Assembly (NCBI GenBank): GCA_034770075.1
Contig: JAVJAP010000126.1
Span: 124,001-188,000, forward strand
Reading direction: 5' to 3'
Length of the DNA: 64,000 nucleotides
From: Aralia elata
Taxonomy: Eukaryota > Streptophyta > Magnoliopsida > Apiales > Araliaceae
The position numbers were made by a program, and so were the translations under genes. The notes beneath the pieces were generated by a model. The model saw nothing but the letters and a program-made list of their open reading frames with translations, searched no databases and was not told the DNA's origin. This document shows positions 9,960-21,903 of this stretch, one piece after another. Numbering within the stretch: the stretch's first letter is position 1; every line of letters starts with the position of its first letter.

Positions 9960-11784
9960 TGTTAGGTTTGTATATAACGCGAACATGCAATCAAATTACA
10001 TATATATAAAGCGGAAGCGCGATAAAATCGAATTTTAAAATATTATACAAACCATCACCATGATCAATCTATGTGCTCAATTAACGATATAAACAAAAGA
10101 GATAGAGATTAAGAAATTATACCCTCGTAGAACCGTGCTTCCTCGGGTATAAGTTCACCTCCAATTCCTTCGCGTTCTCCTTGAATTCCACCGACTAAAT
10201 TCCTTTGCTTGATCAACGTTAGCCACCTAAGTGTTTGGCCTCTAGAGGTGATCTACCAAGAAAGAATAGTTATTCAAGAAGTTGGATGTTGGCAAAACCC
10301 TAGTTTCTATCTCTATAGAAATTACAAGTACTCTCCACAATCTAATGCAAGAGTGTATAACCCTAATCTATGATAAGACTCCTCTTATTTATAGATGTAG
10401 GAAAAACCCTTCCCTAAACTATTTAGGATTAGGGTTTCTATTATAATTAAACTCCTTTAATTAATTATGCTCCAAATCCAATTAGGAATTCATGTGAGAG
10501 TACTTCTATCAATTAATTCTCAATCCCTATTACGAATTAAATAATAGTAATAATAATAATAATAATAAGACTCATCTTATTAATTTATAATTAATATTTC
10601 CGAAATATTAAATAATAAATATTAAGCTATTTAATTTATTCTATCCTCATAGATTAAATTAAATACACTTAACTTATTATTACAATTATGCCATTCACTT
10701 CTTAAATAAATATTTTTCTTTTGCGGTGTGACCCTTTAGGTTCTCCATATTAAACCGGTTGTGAATAAATCAATTAGAACAATTCTAATTTTATTTAAAT
10801 AAATAAATTAAACTATTTAATTCATCTAAATAAATAATATTTATTCTACAATAAAGGTAAGCCCCCTTAGCGATCAATGACTTTCCAGATAATATAGATT
10901 TCAACATTTAATCACAAAAGAACCTTTCAGTGAATAGTTACCGTACAATTCAATCCTTCTACCATACAATGTCCCAATTAAATATAAGACATGGATTTAC
11001 TGTCAAGTCTTATTTTATTTAATTATATGTATTTCGATTCCCAAATGCACAACTCTAAATAATGCAAATTAGAAACTCCTTTCTAATTTCATTCTGCCTT
11101 GGCCAAGGACTACTGAGTTGTCATTTATCGAATCACATAGGACATTCACATCTTTTACTAGACGTGGTAGATTCTTTGTTGATCATTCACCTATCTCCAT
11201 GTGCAACTTATTATACCCAATCATACCCTTTGATATACCCTAAAGGTCTTAAGGGACATGTCAAAGTATAACTCATCATACACAAGATACTATGATGATC
11301 TCAAGTTCAAGGATCACTTGTACTACTATCACTATAGGAATTCCTATTGACAGGCGAGAAAAACTCCATTAGGTATTCCTTAGCAAGCCACGTTCAGTGA
11401 ACTTATTCTCCAATAAGCACCTACATACTTGCTTTAGTGTCTCCACATAAATAATTATGAGATCAATCATCCTCTTCTTAAGAGCAAGCAACATATATAC
11501 TAATCTATCCGGATTCACTAATCCCCTATTTAGTAATCCAACGATTAGGAACGATTTTAGTTTGTGAGCTATCTTGAATTTAGATCTCATTAGCATGATC
11601 ACCATCATGATTCTAAAAGCATTGCTCAAAACTATAGGTTTATCACATTTAATATAACAGCACTATATAGATAATATAAAATGCCTTTTAAGAAAATCAA
11701 TTCTTTTATTAATAAATGATTAAGATTACAAAGTATATGCTACATCGTATCAAATATGATTGGCTTGTGTGCATACTACTTTCA
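9960..11784 (-). repeat. Copia 3' LTR (complete)
   Basis: On + the LTR runs from TGTTAGGTTTG to CTACTTTCA, giving TG...CA ends in its own orientation. Length is 1825 bp. It includes a (TAA)n microsatellite near 10545-10568 and a minus-strand TATA box. The same LTR occurs at 17323 (truncated) and as a solo LTR at 41381. Confidence 0.92.
10384..10393 (-). promoter_or_regulatory. TATA box of copia LTR
   Basis: TATAAATAAG on the minus strand, conserved in the other LTR copies at 17747-17756 and 41801-41810. Confidence 0.6.
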
Positions 11785-11804
11785 ATCTCCCACTTGCACT
11801 AAAG

Positions 11805-14800
11805 TCAATCGCCTTGGTATCTAATACCCATCTTCTCTAAGTGCCAATCAAACTGCTGTTGAGTTAAAGCTTTAGTAAATGGATCTGCAATGTTGTCTTG
11901 AGAGTCCACACGCTCCAGGGTGACATCTTCTCTTTCAATGATCTCTCTAATCAAATGAAACCGCCGCAACACGTGTTTGGATTTCTGATGAGACCTGGGT
12001 TCCTTAGCCTGCGCAACAGCTCCGTTGTTGTCACAGAATAAAGGTACTGCTCCTCTAATGCTAGGAACCACTCCAAGTTCAGTTATGAATTTCTTCATCC
12101 AAACAGCTTCCTTTGCAGCTTCACTTGCAGCTATGTACTCTGCCTCTGTTACTGAATCAGCAACTGTTTGCTGCTTGGAACTCTTCCAACTCACTACGCC
12201 ATCGTTTAAGGTAAACACATACCCTGAAACGGATTTACTATCATCTTGGTCCGTTTGAAAACTTGAGTCTCTATAGCCCTCTAGTTTCAATTTAGACCCA
12301 CCGTAGACAAGAAATACATCCTTAGTTCTTCTCAAGTACTTTAGGATGTTTTTCACTGCCTTCCAGTGCTCTTCTCCTGGATTCGACTAATATCTGCTCA
12401 TTACACTAAGTGCATGAGCGACATCTGGTCTAGTACATATCATACCGTACATGATAGATCCTATTGCAGAAGCATAAGGAATCTTACTCATTCGGTCTCT
12501 CTCCTCAGGTGTCTTTGGGGCCTGTTTCTTGGAGAGATGTATTCCATGGCTCATCGACATGAGACCTCTCTTGGAATCTTCCATGCTAAATTTCTTTAGC
12601 ATCGAGTCAATGTACTTTCCTTGGGTCAAGCCTAGCATCCTTTTAGATCTATCTCTATAGATCTTTATCCCCAAAATATAGGATGCCTCACCCAAGTCCT
12701 TTATGGAGAAGTGATTAGATAACCAAATTTTGATCGACCGTAGCATAGGAACATCATTCCCTATCAGTAATATATCATCAACATATAATACAAGGAATGA
12801 AATAGCGCTCCCACTAACCTTCTTGTACACACATGGTTCATCCTCATTTTTGTTAAAATCAAACTTTTTGATTATCTCATCAAAACGAATGTTCCATCTT
12901 CGAGAAGCTTGCTTCAATCCATAAATGGATCGTTGTAGCTTACAGACTTGATTTGTTCCAACCGTTGAAACAAAACCCTCTGGCTGTATCATATATACAT
13001 TTTCATCAAGCTCTCCATTGAGGAAGGTCGTTCTCACATCCATTTACTTGATCATAGCTACTGGTGAGAAGGTTTCATCACAGTCAACTCCTTGTCTTTG
13101 TTTGAAACCTTTTGCAACCAGTCGGGCCTAATAGGTCTCTACCTTGCCATCTTCTCTAGTCTTTCTCTTAAAGACCCATTTACACCCAATAGGCTTAATG
13201 CCCTCAGGTGGTGAAACCAAAGTCCATACTTGGTTCTCATACATGGATTCCATCTCGGATTTCATGGCTTCTAGCCATTTCTCTGAGTCTTCACTACTCA
13301 TAGCCTCTTCGTAAGTCAATGGATCATCATCATCTATGATGCGTACCTCATCATCATCCTCTATGATGAATCCATACCTATCAGGTATCTTCGGTACACT
13401 TCCAGATTTATGAATAGGTAGTGGTACAGTAGGTTCTTCTACTTGGTCAGGTACCTGACTTTGATACGTAGTATTTTGTGGTTCTTGAACTTTTTTAAGA
13501 TATATCTTACTCCCACTGACCCCTTCAAGGATAAACTCCTTTTCCAAGAAGGCAGCGTGTTTCGCAACAAACACCTTTTGATCAGTAGGATGATAGAAAT
13601 AATACCCTGATATTTCTTTAGGGTATCCCATAAATCTACATTTGTCGGATCTAGTCTTCAACTTATCATGCTCAAACCTTTTGACATAAGCTGGACAACC
13701 CCAAGTCTTAACATGCTTAAGATTTGGTTTCCTCCCTATCCATATCTCATATGGACTCTTTGGGACGGATTTGGTAGGTACCTTGTTAAGTAGGTATGCA
13801 GCCGATTCTAGGGCATAACCCTAGAAGGATACTGGAAGGTCGGTAAAACTCATCATGGATCGAACCATGTCCAACAATGTTCGATATTTCCTTTCAGATA
13901 CACCATTCAACTGTGGTGTCCCTGGTGGAGTCCATTGTGAGATTATACCATTTTCTTTGAGACAATTGAGAAACTCATTGGTTAAGTATTCCCCTCCTCG
14001 ATCCGATCGAAGAATCTTAATACTCTTACCAGTTTGCTTCTCTACTTCACTTCTGAATTCTTTGAACTTTTCAAACGATTCAGATTTGTATTTCATTAAA
14101 TACACATATCCAAATCTAGAATGATCATTAGTGAAAGTAATAAAATAAGAATACCCTCCTCGTGCATTCGTTGTCATAGGTCCACATACGTCTGTGTGTA
14201 CCAACGCTAACAACTCTATAACTCTTTCTCCTTTTTCACTAAAAGGAGATTTAGTCATCTTTCCCATGAGACAAGATTCATAAGTTGGATATGATTCGTA
14301 ATTAGATAGCTCTAAAAGCCCATATTTATGCAACTTGGATAATCTTGTTTCATTGATATGACCGAGTCTACAGTGCCACATAAAGGTATAATTAACATCA
14401 TCTCTTTTTCTTTTCTTAGTTTGTTCAATTTGAAGTATATTTTCATGCAAGTCAAGTATGTAAAGTCCATTCAGTAGGTTCCCAACACCATATAAAACAT
14501 TTTTATTATAAATAGAACATCTGTTGTTCTTTATTATAATATCAAAACCATCCATATCTAATACAGAAATTGAAATAATGTTTCTAATGAGTGTCGGAAC
14601 ATAATAACAATTATTTAAACTAATGAACTTGCCCGAAGGCAGTGCTAAACAATAAGTCCCTACAGCTAATGCAACAACATTTGCTCCATTTCCCACTTGT
14701 AGGATGACTTCATCCTTGTTCAGCTTTTTACTTCTACTTAGTACCTGCACATTATTACATATGTGAGAACTACAGCCGGTATCTAATACCCAAGTAGAAT

Positions 14801-15680
14801 TTTAACTTTCAGAAAAATTAATTTCAATCATGAACAAACCTAGATCGGAATTCGAAGCTTCTCCAAGCTTCTTCTGGTCCGTAAGATACTCCTTGCAGTT
14901 CCTCTTCCAGTGTCCCGGCTTATTGCAATGGTAGCAAATTCCTTTGCTATCTGGATCAGGTTTCTTTTTATCCTTTCTCTTCGCCTTACCCTTAGCCTTC
15001 TTGTTTTTCTTCTTTTCAGAAGATACCTTGGGCCTCTTCCTTTTCTTGGAAGAATCATCCACTAGTAAGACTTGGTTCTTGTTGGATGAGAAGTGACCTT
15101 CAGCAGTTTTTAGCATGTTAAGTAACTCAGGCAAGCTGACGTCCAACTTATTCATGTGAAAATTCACAACAAATTATGAGAAGGTGTCCGGGAGTAACTG
15201 CAAGATCAAATCTTGGTTTAACTCCCCATCCATCACGAACCCAAACTGTCCAAGTTGTTCAATCAGATTGATCATGTTAAGGACATGAGTCTCAACAGCA
15301 GTGCCCTCGGTCATACGAGATCGGAAGAGCTCCTTAGATATCTAATATCTAGCAGTCCTACTTTGCTCACCATACAACTCCTTGAGGTGCGGCAATATAG
15401 TAGGAGCATCCATAGTTTCACGCTGATGCTGAAGCTCGTTACTCATGGATGCGAGCATGATGCATTGACCCAAGATTACATCATTTTGCCACTTTTTGAA
15501 AGTAGCAATCTCTTCTTTATAGGTTGTTTCTGCAACATTTGGAGGGAATAGCGAATTTAGGACATAAAAAATCTTTTCAGCAGTGAGAACAATTCTAAGA
15601 TTCCTTAACCAGTCCGTGTAATTCGGTCCAATCAGTTTGTTAGCATCAAGTATGCTACGCAGTGATAGTGAGTTTGACAT
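11805..15680 (-). pseudogene. Copia gag-pol polyprotein, multiple stops and one in-frame deletion
   Basis: One frame runs from ATG at 15680 (MSNSLSLRSILDANKL, the usual copia gag start) to TGA at 11805. Stops break it at 15342, about 15174, 14802, 13820, 13128, just before 13043 and near 12387. Gag has a CX2CX4HX4C knuckle (CYHCNKPGHWKRNC, near 14900-14940). Protease has WVLDTG near 14790. Integrase has the H-H-C-C segment (WHCRLGH) near 14380, then D-D-E residues near 14210, 14010 and 13870. RT has YVDD near 12780 and RNase H ends the protein (DNNGA, SKHVLRRFH). Between the integrase end and RT about 18-20 codons usually present before MDV-TTFLNGE are missing, and the junction itself makes a TAA. 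All parts stay in frame, so damage is mostly point mutation. Confidence 0.93.
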
Positions 15681-15876
15681 TTTTAAATTCTGCATGTAAA
15701 ATAGACAACATTTTAGCATACATTCATTTAATTAATTACCAAAATAAATTAGGTCTTTATTTAAATTGGTATCTCCCACTATTTTCATCAAACTATATTA
15801 CCCTCATTATATAGTTCGACAATTCTAATTAAAGATTTGCTAGTGAAACTAAGGATCCCATTTCAAATGTATATAG

Positions 15877-16170
15877 CCTTGTGGTGACACAACAAACGAT
15901 ATATAAATAAATAGGTAGACAACAATTGTCAATTACATCTCTATGTAACTCCTTGTATTTTGCCTCTTAGATTATTTTGATCAAGTGGTGACACATCTGA
16001 ATCAAAATTATCCAAGTTAAGTCCATCCTAGCACTTCCATATATTCGAAAGAAAAACACTGTCCTTGTGGTGGCACAACAAAACAACATCGTTCAGTCTA
16101 TTTATAAGCATCAAATGTTATAAAGCAACATCTTAAATATTTAATACTTGCCTTGTGGTGACACAACAAA
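15877..16170 (-). repeat. Four spaced copies of a short hairpin motif in copia leader
   Basis: CCTTGTGGTGACACAACAAA occurs at 15877-15896 and 16151-16170, with a one-base variant at 16063-16082 and a diverged copy near 15980-15999. Each full copy can form TTGTG/CACAA with a four-base loop. Spacing is about 103, 83 and 88 bp. They lie about 200-490 bp upstream of the gag ATG in the transcript. Confidence 0.75.
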
Positions 16171-17087
16171 CTCATATTAAACATTTAATACTCTATTACT
16201 TTACCATGCTAGAAGGCGACGTTCGATATTCCAAATATCTTTGAACGCTTAGGACTTAATATGATTTCTATGAGGGGTTTATTATTATTAGTCTCATCTT
16301 GTTTAGCGTGCATGCATATATATATATATATATAATACACGTCATATTATATATATATAGTAAACATGCACATATAGAATACTATATTCTACCCGGATTG
16401 ATTATGGACTTTTATTCTAGTTTGGTTCACTAGAGCCACCAAGTGAACCAAAAGGTCAAACCTATGGTGCAAAAATTAAATTTAAATATAACTATTACAT
16501 TCAAACCCGGGCTTCATTACAAACGGGTCTTCAAGCGCTCCTTGCTCCTTTATCTCCAATTCTTCAAAATTAATTCTAACTAGTCCTATTACAAAAACTA
16601 TTTACAATAAATAGAAACCTTGATCAACAGTCAAGGGGAAGTACATAGGAGGGAGATAGAATTTACATTAAGAAAAATTAGAGAAGACGAGGTACGCAGA
16701 CCCCATTTATAAAAACTCATACATTCAAGCATCCTCTAAAATAAATCCAATCACATATTGGTCAATAGTCCATAATCAATCCCTATTTATTATCATACAT
16801 ATCTCTATATGTATCAATAAATAACATTCATCTCATGAATAATAAAACCATTCCATAAATGCATTGATATCAATTAATGGGCAAAAGTTTTGCTAATATT
16901 TAGTTTTGAAACAAAATAAACTCTTTTATTTTAATCAAAAACCAAATTCAAATTAAACTCTTTTAATTTTAGCAATCTAAAAACCTATTCCAGATAAAAT
17001 AAACTTCTTTATTTTAAACTTATATCAATTAAATAAACTATTTATTTTAATTGAAGGAAAAAATTATTTTTTAGATTCTGCTGTCCG

Positions 17088-17205
17088 GTGCAGCTGCGCC
17101 AAGAATGAACTGGGACACGGCGCAGCTGCGCTGAACCCCAGAAACAATTTTTTGGGTTTGGGCGCAGTTGCGCTCCGGAATGAACTGGAGCCAGAGAAGC
17201 TGCGC
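17088..17205. repeat. Two pairs of 12-bp GC palindromes near copia PBS
   Basis: GTGCAGCTGCGC (17088-17099) and GCGCAGCTGCGC (17120-17131); then GCGCAGTTGCGC (17162-17173) and GAGAAGCTGCGC (17194-17205). Each pair is spaced 32 bp start to start with a 20-bp spacer. Both spacers contain GAATGAACTGG, unlike those in element A. Confidence 0.85.
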
Positions 17206-17308
17206 CGCGTAGCAGATTCAGAAAAATCGGATTCTGCCCAAAAATTTCGATCCAATCGCATACCATACACACATGGAATCATCAAAATCGATAATTAGCA
17301 TAAGATTA

Positions 17309-17321
17309 GGCTCTGATACCA
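17309..17321 (-). promoter_or_regulatory. Copia primer binding site
   Basis: TGGTATCAGAGCC on the minus strand, one base from the LTR end, matches the 3' end of initiator-type tRNA-Met, the usual primer for plant copia and many gypsy elements. Confidence 0.9.
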
Positions 17322-17322
17322 C

Positions 17323-18831
17323 TGTTAAGTTTGTATATAACGCGAACATGCAATCAAATTACATATATATAAAGTGGAAGCGTAATAAAATCAGATTTTA
17401 AAATTTTATACAAACCATAACCATGATCAATCTATGTGCTCAATTAACGATATAAACGAAAGAGATAGAGATTAAGAAATTATACTCTCGTAGAACCGTG
17501 CTTCCTTGGGTACAAGTTCACCTCTAATTCCTTCGCGTTCTCCTTGAATTCCACCGACTAAATTCCTTTGCTTGATCAACGTTAGCCACCCAAGTGTTTG
17601 GCCTCTAGAGGTGATCCACCAAGGAAGAATAGTTATTCAAGAAGTTGGGTGTTGGCAAAACCCTAGTTTCTATCTCTATAGAAATTACAAGTACTCTCCA
17701 CGATATAATGCAAGAGTGTGTAACCCTAATCTATGATAAGACTCCTCTTATTTATAGATGTAGGAAAAACCCTTCCCTAAACTATTTAGGATTAGGGTTT
17801 CTATTATAATTAAACTCCTTTCATTAATTATGCTCTTAATCCAATTAGGAATTCATGTGAGAGTATTTCTATTAATTAATTCCCAATCCCTATTAGGAAT
17901 TAAATAATAGTAATAATAATAATAATAATAAGACTCCTCTTATTAATTTATATTTAATATTTCCGAAATATTAAGTAATAAATATTAAGCTATTTAATTT
18001 ATTATATCCCCATAGATTAAATTAAATACACTTAACTTATTATTACAATTATGCCATTTACTTCTTAAATAAATATTTTCCTTTTGCGGTGTGACCCTTT
18101 AGGTTCTCTATATTAAACCGGTTGTGCATAAATCAATTAGAACAATTCTAATTTTATTTAAATAAATAAATTAAACTATTTAATTCATTTAAATAAATAA
18201 TATTTATTCTACAATAAGGGTAAGCCCCCTTAGCGATCAACGACTTTCCAGAGAATATAGATTTCAACATTTAATCACAAAAGAACCTTTCAGTGAATAG
18301 TTACCGTACAATTCAATCCTTCTACCATACAATGTCCCAATTAAATATAAGACATGGATTTACTATCAAGGCTTATTTTATTTAATTATATGTATTTCGA
18401 TTCCCAAATGCACAACTCTAAATAATGCAAATTAGAAACTCCTTTCTAATTTCATTCTGCCTTGGCCAAGGACTACTGAGTTGTCATTTATCGAATGTCC
18501 CAATTAAATATAAGAAATGAATTTACTGTCAAGTCTTATTTTATTTAATTATATGTATTTCGATTCCTAAATGCACAACTCTAAATAATGCAAATTAGAA
18601 ACTCCTTTCTAATTTCATTTTGTCTTGGCCAAGGACTACTGAGTTGTCATTTATCGAATCACATTGGACATTTACATCTTTTACTAGACGTGGTAGATTC
18701 TTTGTTGATCATTCACCTAACTCCATGTGCAACTTATTATACCCAATCATACCCTTTGATATCCCCTAAAGGTCTTAAGGAACATGTCAAAGTATAACTC
18801 ATCATACACAAGATACTATGATGATCTCAAG
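17323..18831 (-). repeat. Copia 5' LTR, truncated, with internal duplication
   Basis: It starts TGTTAAG next to the PBS and follows the left LTR closely until CTCAAG at 18831, where element B begins. About 470 bp of the U3 start is missing. A 163-bp segment is duplicated in tandem (18333-18495 and 18496-18658). Confidence 0.9.
18333..18658. repeat. 163-bp tandem duplication inside copia LTR
   Basis: Both units start TGTCCCAATTAAATATAAG and end in TTTATCGAA; they differ at a few bases. The other LTR copies in the window have one unit. Confidence 0.9.
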
Positions 18832-19233
18832 TGTAACGAATGCAATTTTTGTGATTGAATAAAAATATTTATTGAGTTATATAAATATTTTTATTAATTT
18901 ATTGAGTTAAATAAATAATTTATTAAGTTTTTGTGAAGTGGGTATATGTTAAGTTTAATAATGTTAAATGTTATTTGAATGTGATTTGTTATGTTATTCT
19001 AATTTAATTTAATAATTAAATTAGATGATGAAAATATTTATTTGAATAAATGATTTATTTGAATAAGAGAATTTATTTGGTATTATTGTTATTTGTTAAA
19101 TGAAGTTATTATTTGAGTTGGTAAGGTTTAATTGAATTTATTTAATAATAAGTTCAATTAAATTAGAAGTGTGACATTTTAAACTGTATGTTATATTGGT
19201 TTATTAAAATAAATGAGAAAGTGTTTAATTCAG

Positions 19234-19405
19234 TTTTACCAAACAAGGCCCTATGATCTTTTTTTGGGAATAATGGGCTATTTTATTTGTGTTTTACCAA
19301 ACAAGGCCTTAAGACCTTTAGTTAAAATAATGGATTAATTTATTTAGTATTTGCCAAACAAGCCTTATGGCTTTTGAAATTTTATAACTGATGAATTAAA
19401 TTTAG
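19234..19405 (+). repeat. Three degenerate 58-bp tandem units in LTR of B
   Basis: Units begin TTTTACCAAACAAGGCC at 19234 and 19292, and a diverged ATTTGCCAAACAAGCC at 19349. They lie just upstream of the TATA-like region, where promoter repeats are common in LTRs. Confidence 0.75.
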
Positions 19406-20254
19406 ATTATACGTTATTATATTAATTAACAGTTTTTATTTTATTCATCAATTTTATATTTTATATTTTATACTACGTCAGTTGTAAAAAAGAAAAGAAA
19501 GAAGAGAAAGAACAGAGAAGGAAGAATATACAGAGAAGAAGAGAGAATTAGATAGAAGAATTGAGAGTTTGAGAGCTTTGAGAATTGTGAGTGAAAAGGA
19601 AAAGAAGTGCTTAACTAAGAATCATATAGCTTGAAGGTATAATTCTTTTAGTTTTGTTCTTCATTATATCCTTATTATTTTACTTCTCTGAATATGATTT
19701 TTTATTTCACTGTATATAAATTTATATGCCAAATACATGAATTACTTGGTTATAATTGTTAGTAAGCATGTATTAGAGATTATGTGATAATTATAAACTA
19801 GTTTGAAGAATTAATTCATGAAAACATGCTTTAAAATTGAGTTCTTAGTTTTACAGAGCTTTATTTCATGTATGGCATATTTGTATGAAAATTGATGATT
19901 CAACTTGGTTATTAATCGGTGAATTAATAATTATTTATGATTATGTGATGAAAAACATTAATAATGCAAGAAGAATGGTTTTAATTGGTTGAAAAATGAA
20001 TTTACAGAGTTTAATTTCATGAGAATGGTTAAAACTTGAATATTTGGTTTTAACAGTGAATTTTTGGTTTTAAATTGGTTGATTATGTGTTTTATAATGT
20101 TTAGATTGATTAGAAACATGTTGGGTAAATGTTTTGTATCATATATGATGTTTGGGTATGTTTAATTTGTTTACTGGATGGTAGAATTCGGAAAATTTGG
20201 CCAAATTTGGCCTAAGTTTTCACTAGTTCGCGACTGTAGGAGATGACTGTCGAG

Positions 20255-20370
20255 TCTCTCGCCCCGGCGAGAGAAATGAACTGTAAATTCTCGCCCCGGC
20301 GAGAAATTTACAAAGGGAATCCTCGCCCCGGCGAGAAAATTTACAAGGGAATTCTCGCCCCGACGAGAAT
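20255..20370. repeat. Four 14-bp palindromes at exact 32-bp steps
   Basis: CTCGCCCCGGCGAG at 20258-20271, 20290-20303 and 20322-20335, and CTCGCCCCGACGAG at 20354-20367. Flanking bases extend pairing to 20 bp in the first and last. The first spacer differs from the other two, which are alike, so this is partly a decayed 32-bp tandem repeat. Confidence 0.92.
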
Positions 20371-21675
20371 CACTGCTGGAAAATTTTTATTATTTTGTTT
20401 TCCTTTCTTGGAAGTTATGATGTATAATATTAAGTGATTAATGAAATTCCTAGATAATTGAAACTTGTTGATTATGGTTTGCTAAATGAGATGTTATAAT
20501 AAAAAGGATAAAAGCAAGCTTAAAGTGTATATTATTTTGTAACTAATTATGTTACCATTTTATAATTAAATGTATAGGTTGTTTAAGGATCGTGAGATAT
20601 TTAATTTGTAATCAACGCTTGAGGCAAGTTCCTTATCTCAACTTATTACTTTTACGTTGAGCAAGTTGTTCTTTTCTTTTAACTTGTTAATTTATTCAAA
20701 ACAAGTTTATTTATATTGAGTAAGCTTATTGACCTTAGCTTATTGATATTCAACCAAGGTTACTATCATGATTATATACTTAAGTTTTATTCCAATCATT
20801 GTTTGTTATTCAAACTTCGAGTATAGTTTCTATTGAACAAACTCTATTGATGAATTAGACTAGCAAACCCTTATTGATTCAGCTAGTCCTTAGTTGATGA
20901 GCGAATTCAAAGACTTAGAATGTTTTCTATACTTGTTCCAAGCCAATTTCCTTTTTGGTATGGATTCAGACGATAAACTAAGATGAATAACCCTAATATA
21001 GGGGATTACTTACGCGACATCGTTAAAATGTTTGTGCACAATACATTGTACAAAGGGTTGATCCCCCTGAGTACGAGATATTGGTCCATAGTCTATATGA
21101 CTGTTAAAGGTTACAATAGAGATACTTGCTAACCTAGGACATAGTTCGAGGTCTTGTGACCCTCAGATATAATTTCTAAATCTCGAAATCTATTTTTCCT
21201 TGAATCGAGCATTCAAACGAGCTTCTAGACTTTGATCATTTATTGACTGAGATTCAGAAAATTATTATTCCTCAGTTGAAATCCATTTCATTTAAATATT
21301 ATTGTTATCGTACTTGTGAGCAATTGTTTGCTCACTCTTGCACTAATGATTGCAGCTAAGGCTGAGAAGTCGGACGAGCCGTCCACGAGCAAAGGCAAGG
21401 GCAAGATGCATAAATAGCTAATGACCTGCTATCTACTTGATGATTATTTGTAACAAGACTTGTTTTAAATTATGTTTTATTCCGCTTTGATGTATTAAGG
21501 TTTAGATAACCTGGGACTTGATTGTTTAATAGTTTGGATATGTAACCCATTTTAGAAAGATGTTTCTTTAAGTTTATTTAATTGTTATTTTATTGGGAAG
21601 TTAGTTTTGAATGTATGTTATAGTGAACACCAAATCAGTGGGAATTAAGTACCTGGATTTGGGGGTGTCACAGGT

Positions 21676-21688
21676 TGGTATCAAAGCC
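21676..21688 (+). promoter_or_regulatory. Primer binding site of element B
   Basis: TGGTATCAAAGCC three bases after the LTR end, one mismatch from the Met-tRNA type site used by the copia element and by E. Confidence 0.85.
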
Positions 21689-21903
21689 AGGTTATGAACC
21701 TTTAGGTGGGGAAAACCTTAGGGTAGTAGCCTTCTAGAAGATAATATAGTGGTGATAAACTCTTATCGAGTTCTAAGGAATGAATTACGGGAATTCATAA
21801 AAGACAACAAAATGATTATGTGCTATGTGCTTATTTGATAACAAACTTATGTGCTCGCGAGTATTATCGATTAGTAATTAAAACTTAAAATTTTGTTGTC
21901 AGG

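Larger units (their letters stand above)
15681..17308 (-). other. Long copia leader between PBS and gag
   Basis: About 1.6 kb without coding sequence. It holds four spaced hairpin-forming repeats (15877-16170), a TA microsatellite near 16317-16334, AT-rich stretches and, close to the PBS, four GC palindromes (17088-17205). Confidence 0.8.
9960..18831 (-). mobile_element. Ty1/copia retrotransposon, near-complete, right LTR truncated
   Basis: Two LTRs of one family flank a decayed gag-pol in copia order (gag, protease, integrase, RT, RNase H). The 3' LTR is on the left and the 5' LTR on the right, with an initiator-Met-type PBS next to it. The 5' LTR is cut at 18831 by element B, so the TSD cannot be checked (left flank ATAGT). 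The long LTR of about 1.8 kb and sequence style suggest a Tork/Angela-type lineage, which I cannot confirm. Confidence 0.92.
18832..21672 (+). repeat. 5' LTR of element B
   Basis: It runs from TGTAACGAATGC to GGGGGTGTCACA, 2841 bp. It holds three 58-bp tandem units (19234-19405), a TATA-like stretch near 19455-19472, a purine-rich leader near 19485-19600 and four palindromes (20255-20370). A segment around 20985-21090 is related to a fragment at 38711-38847. Confidence 0.92.

Noticed and set aside
16315..16335. TA-rich run as a regulatory site
   Set aside because: It is a plain TA microsatellite in the copia leader.
20255..20370. Repeat-spacer-repeat layout that looks like a small CRISPR array
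   Set aside because: It lies in the LTR of a plant retrotransposon, repeats are only 14 bp, two spacers are alike, and there are no cas genes.
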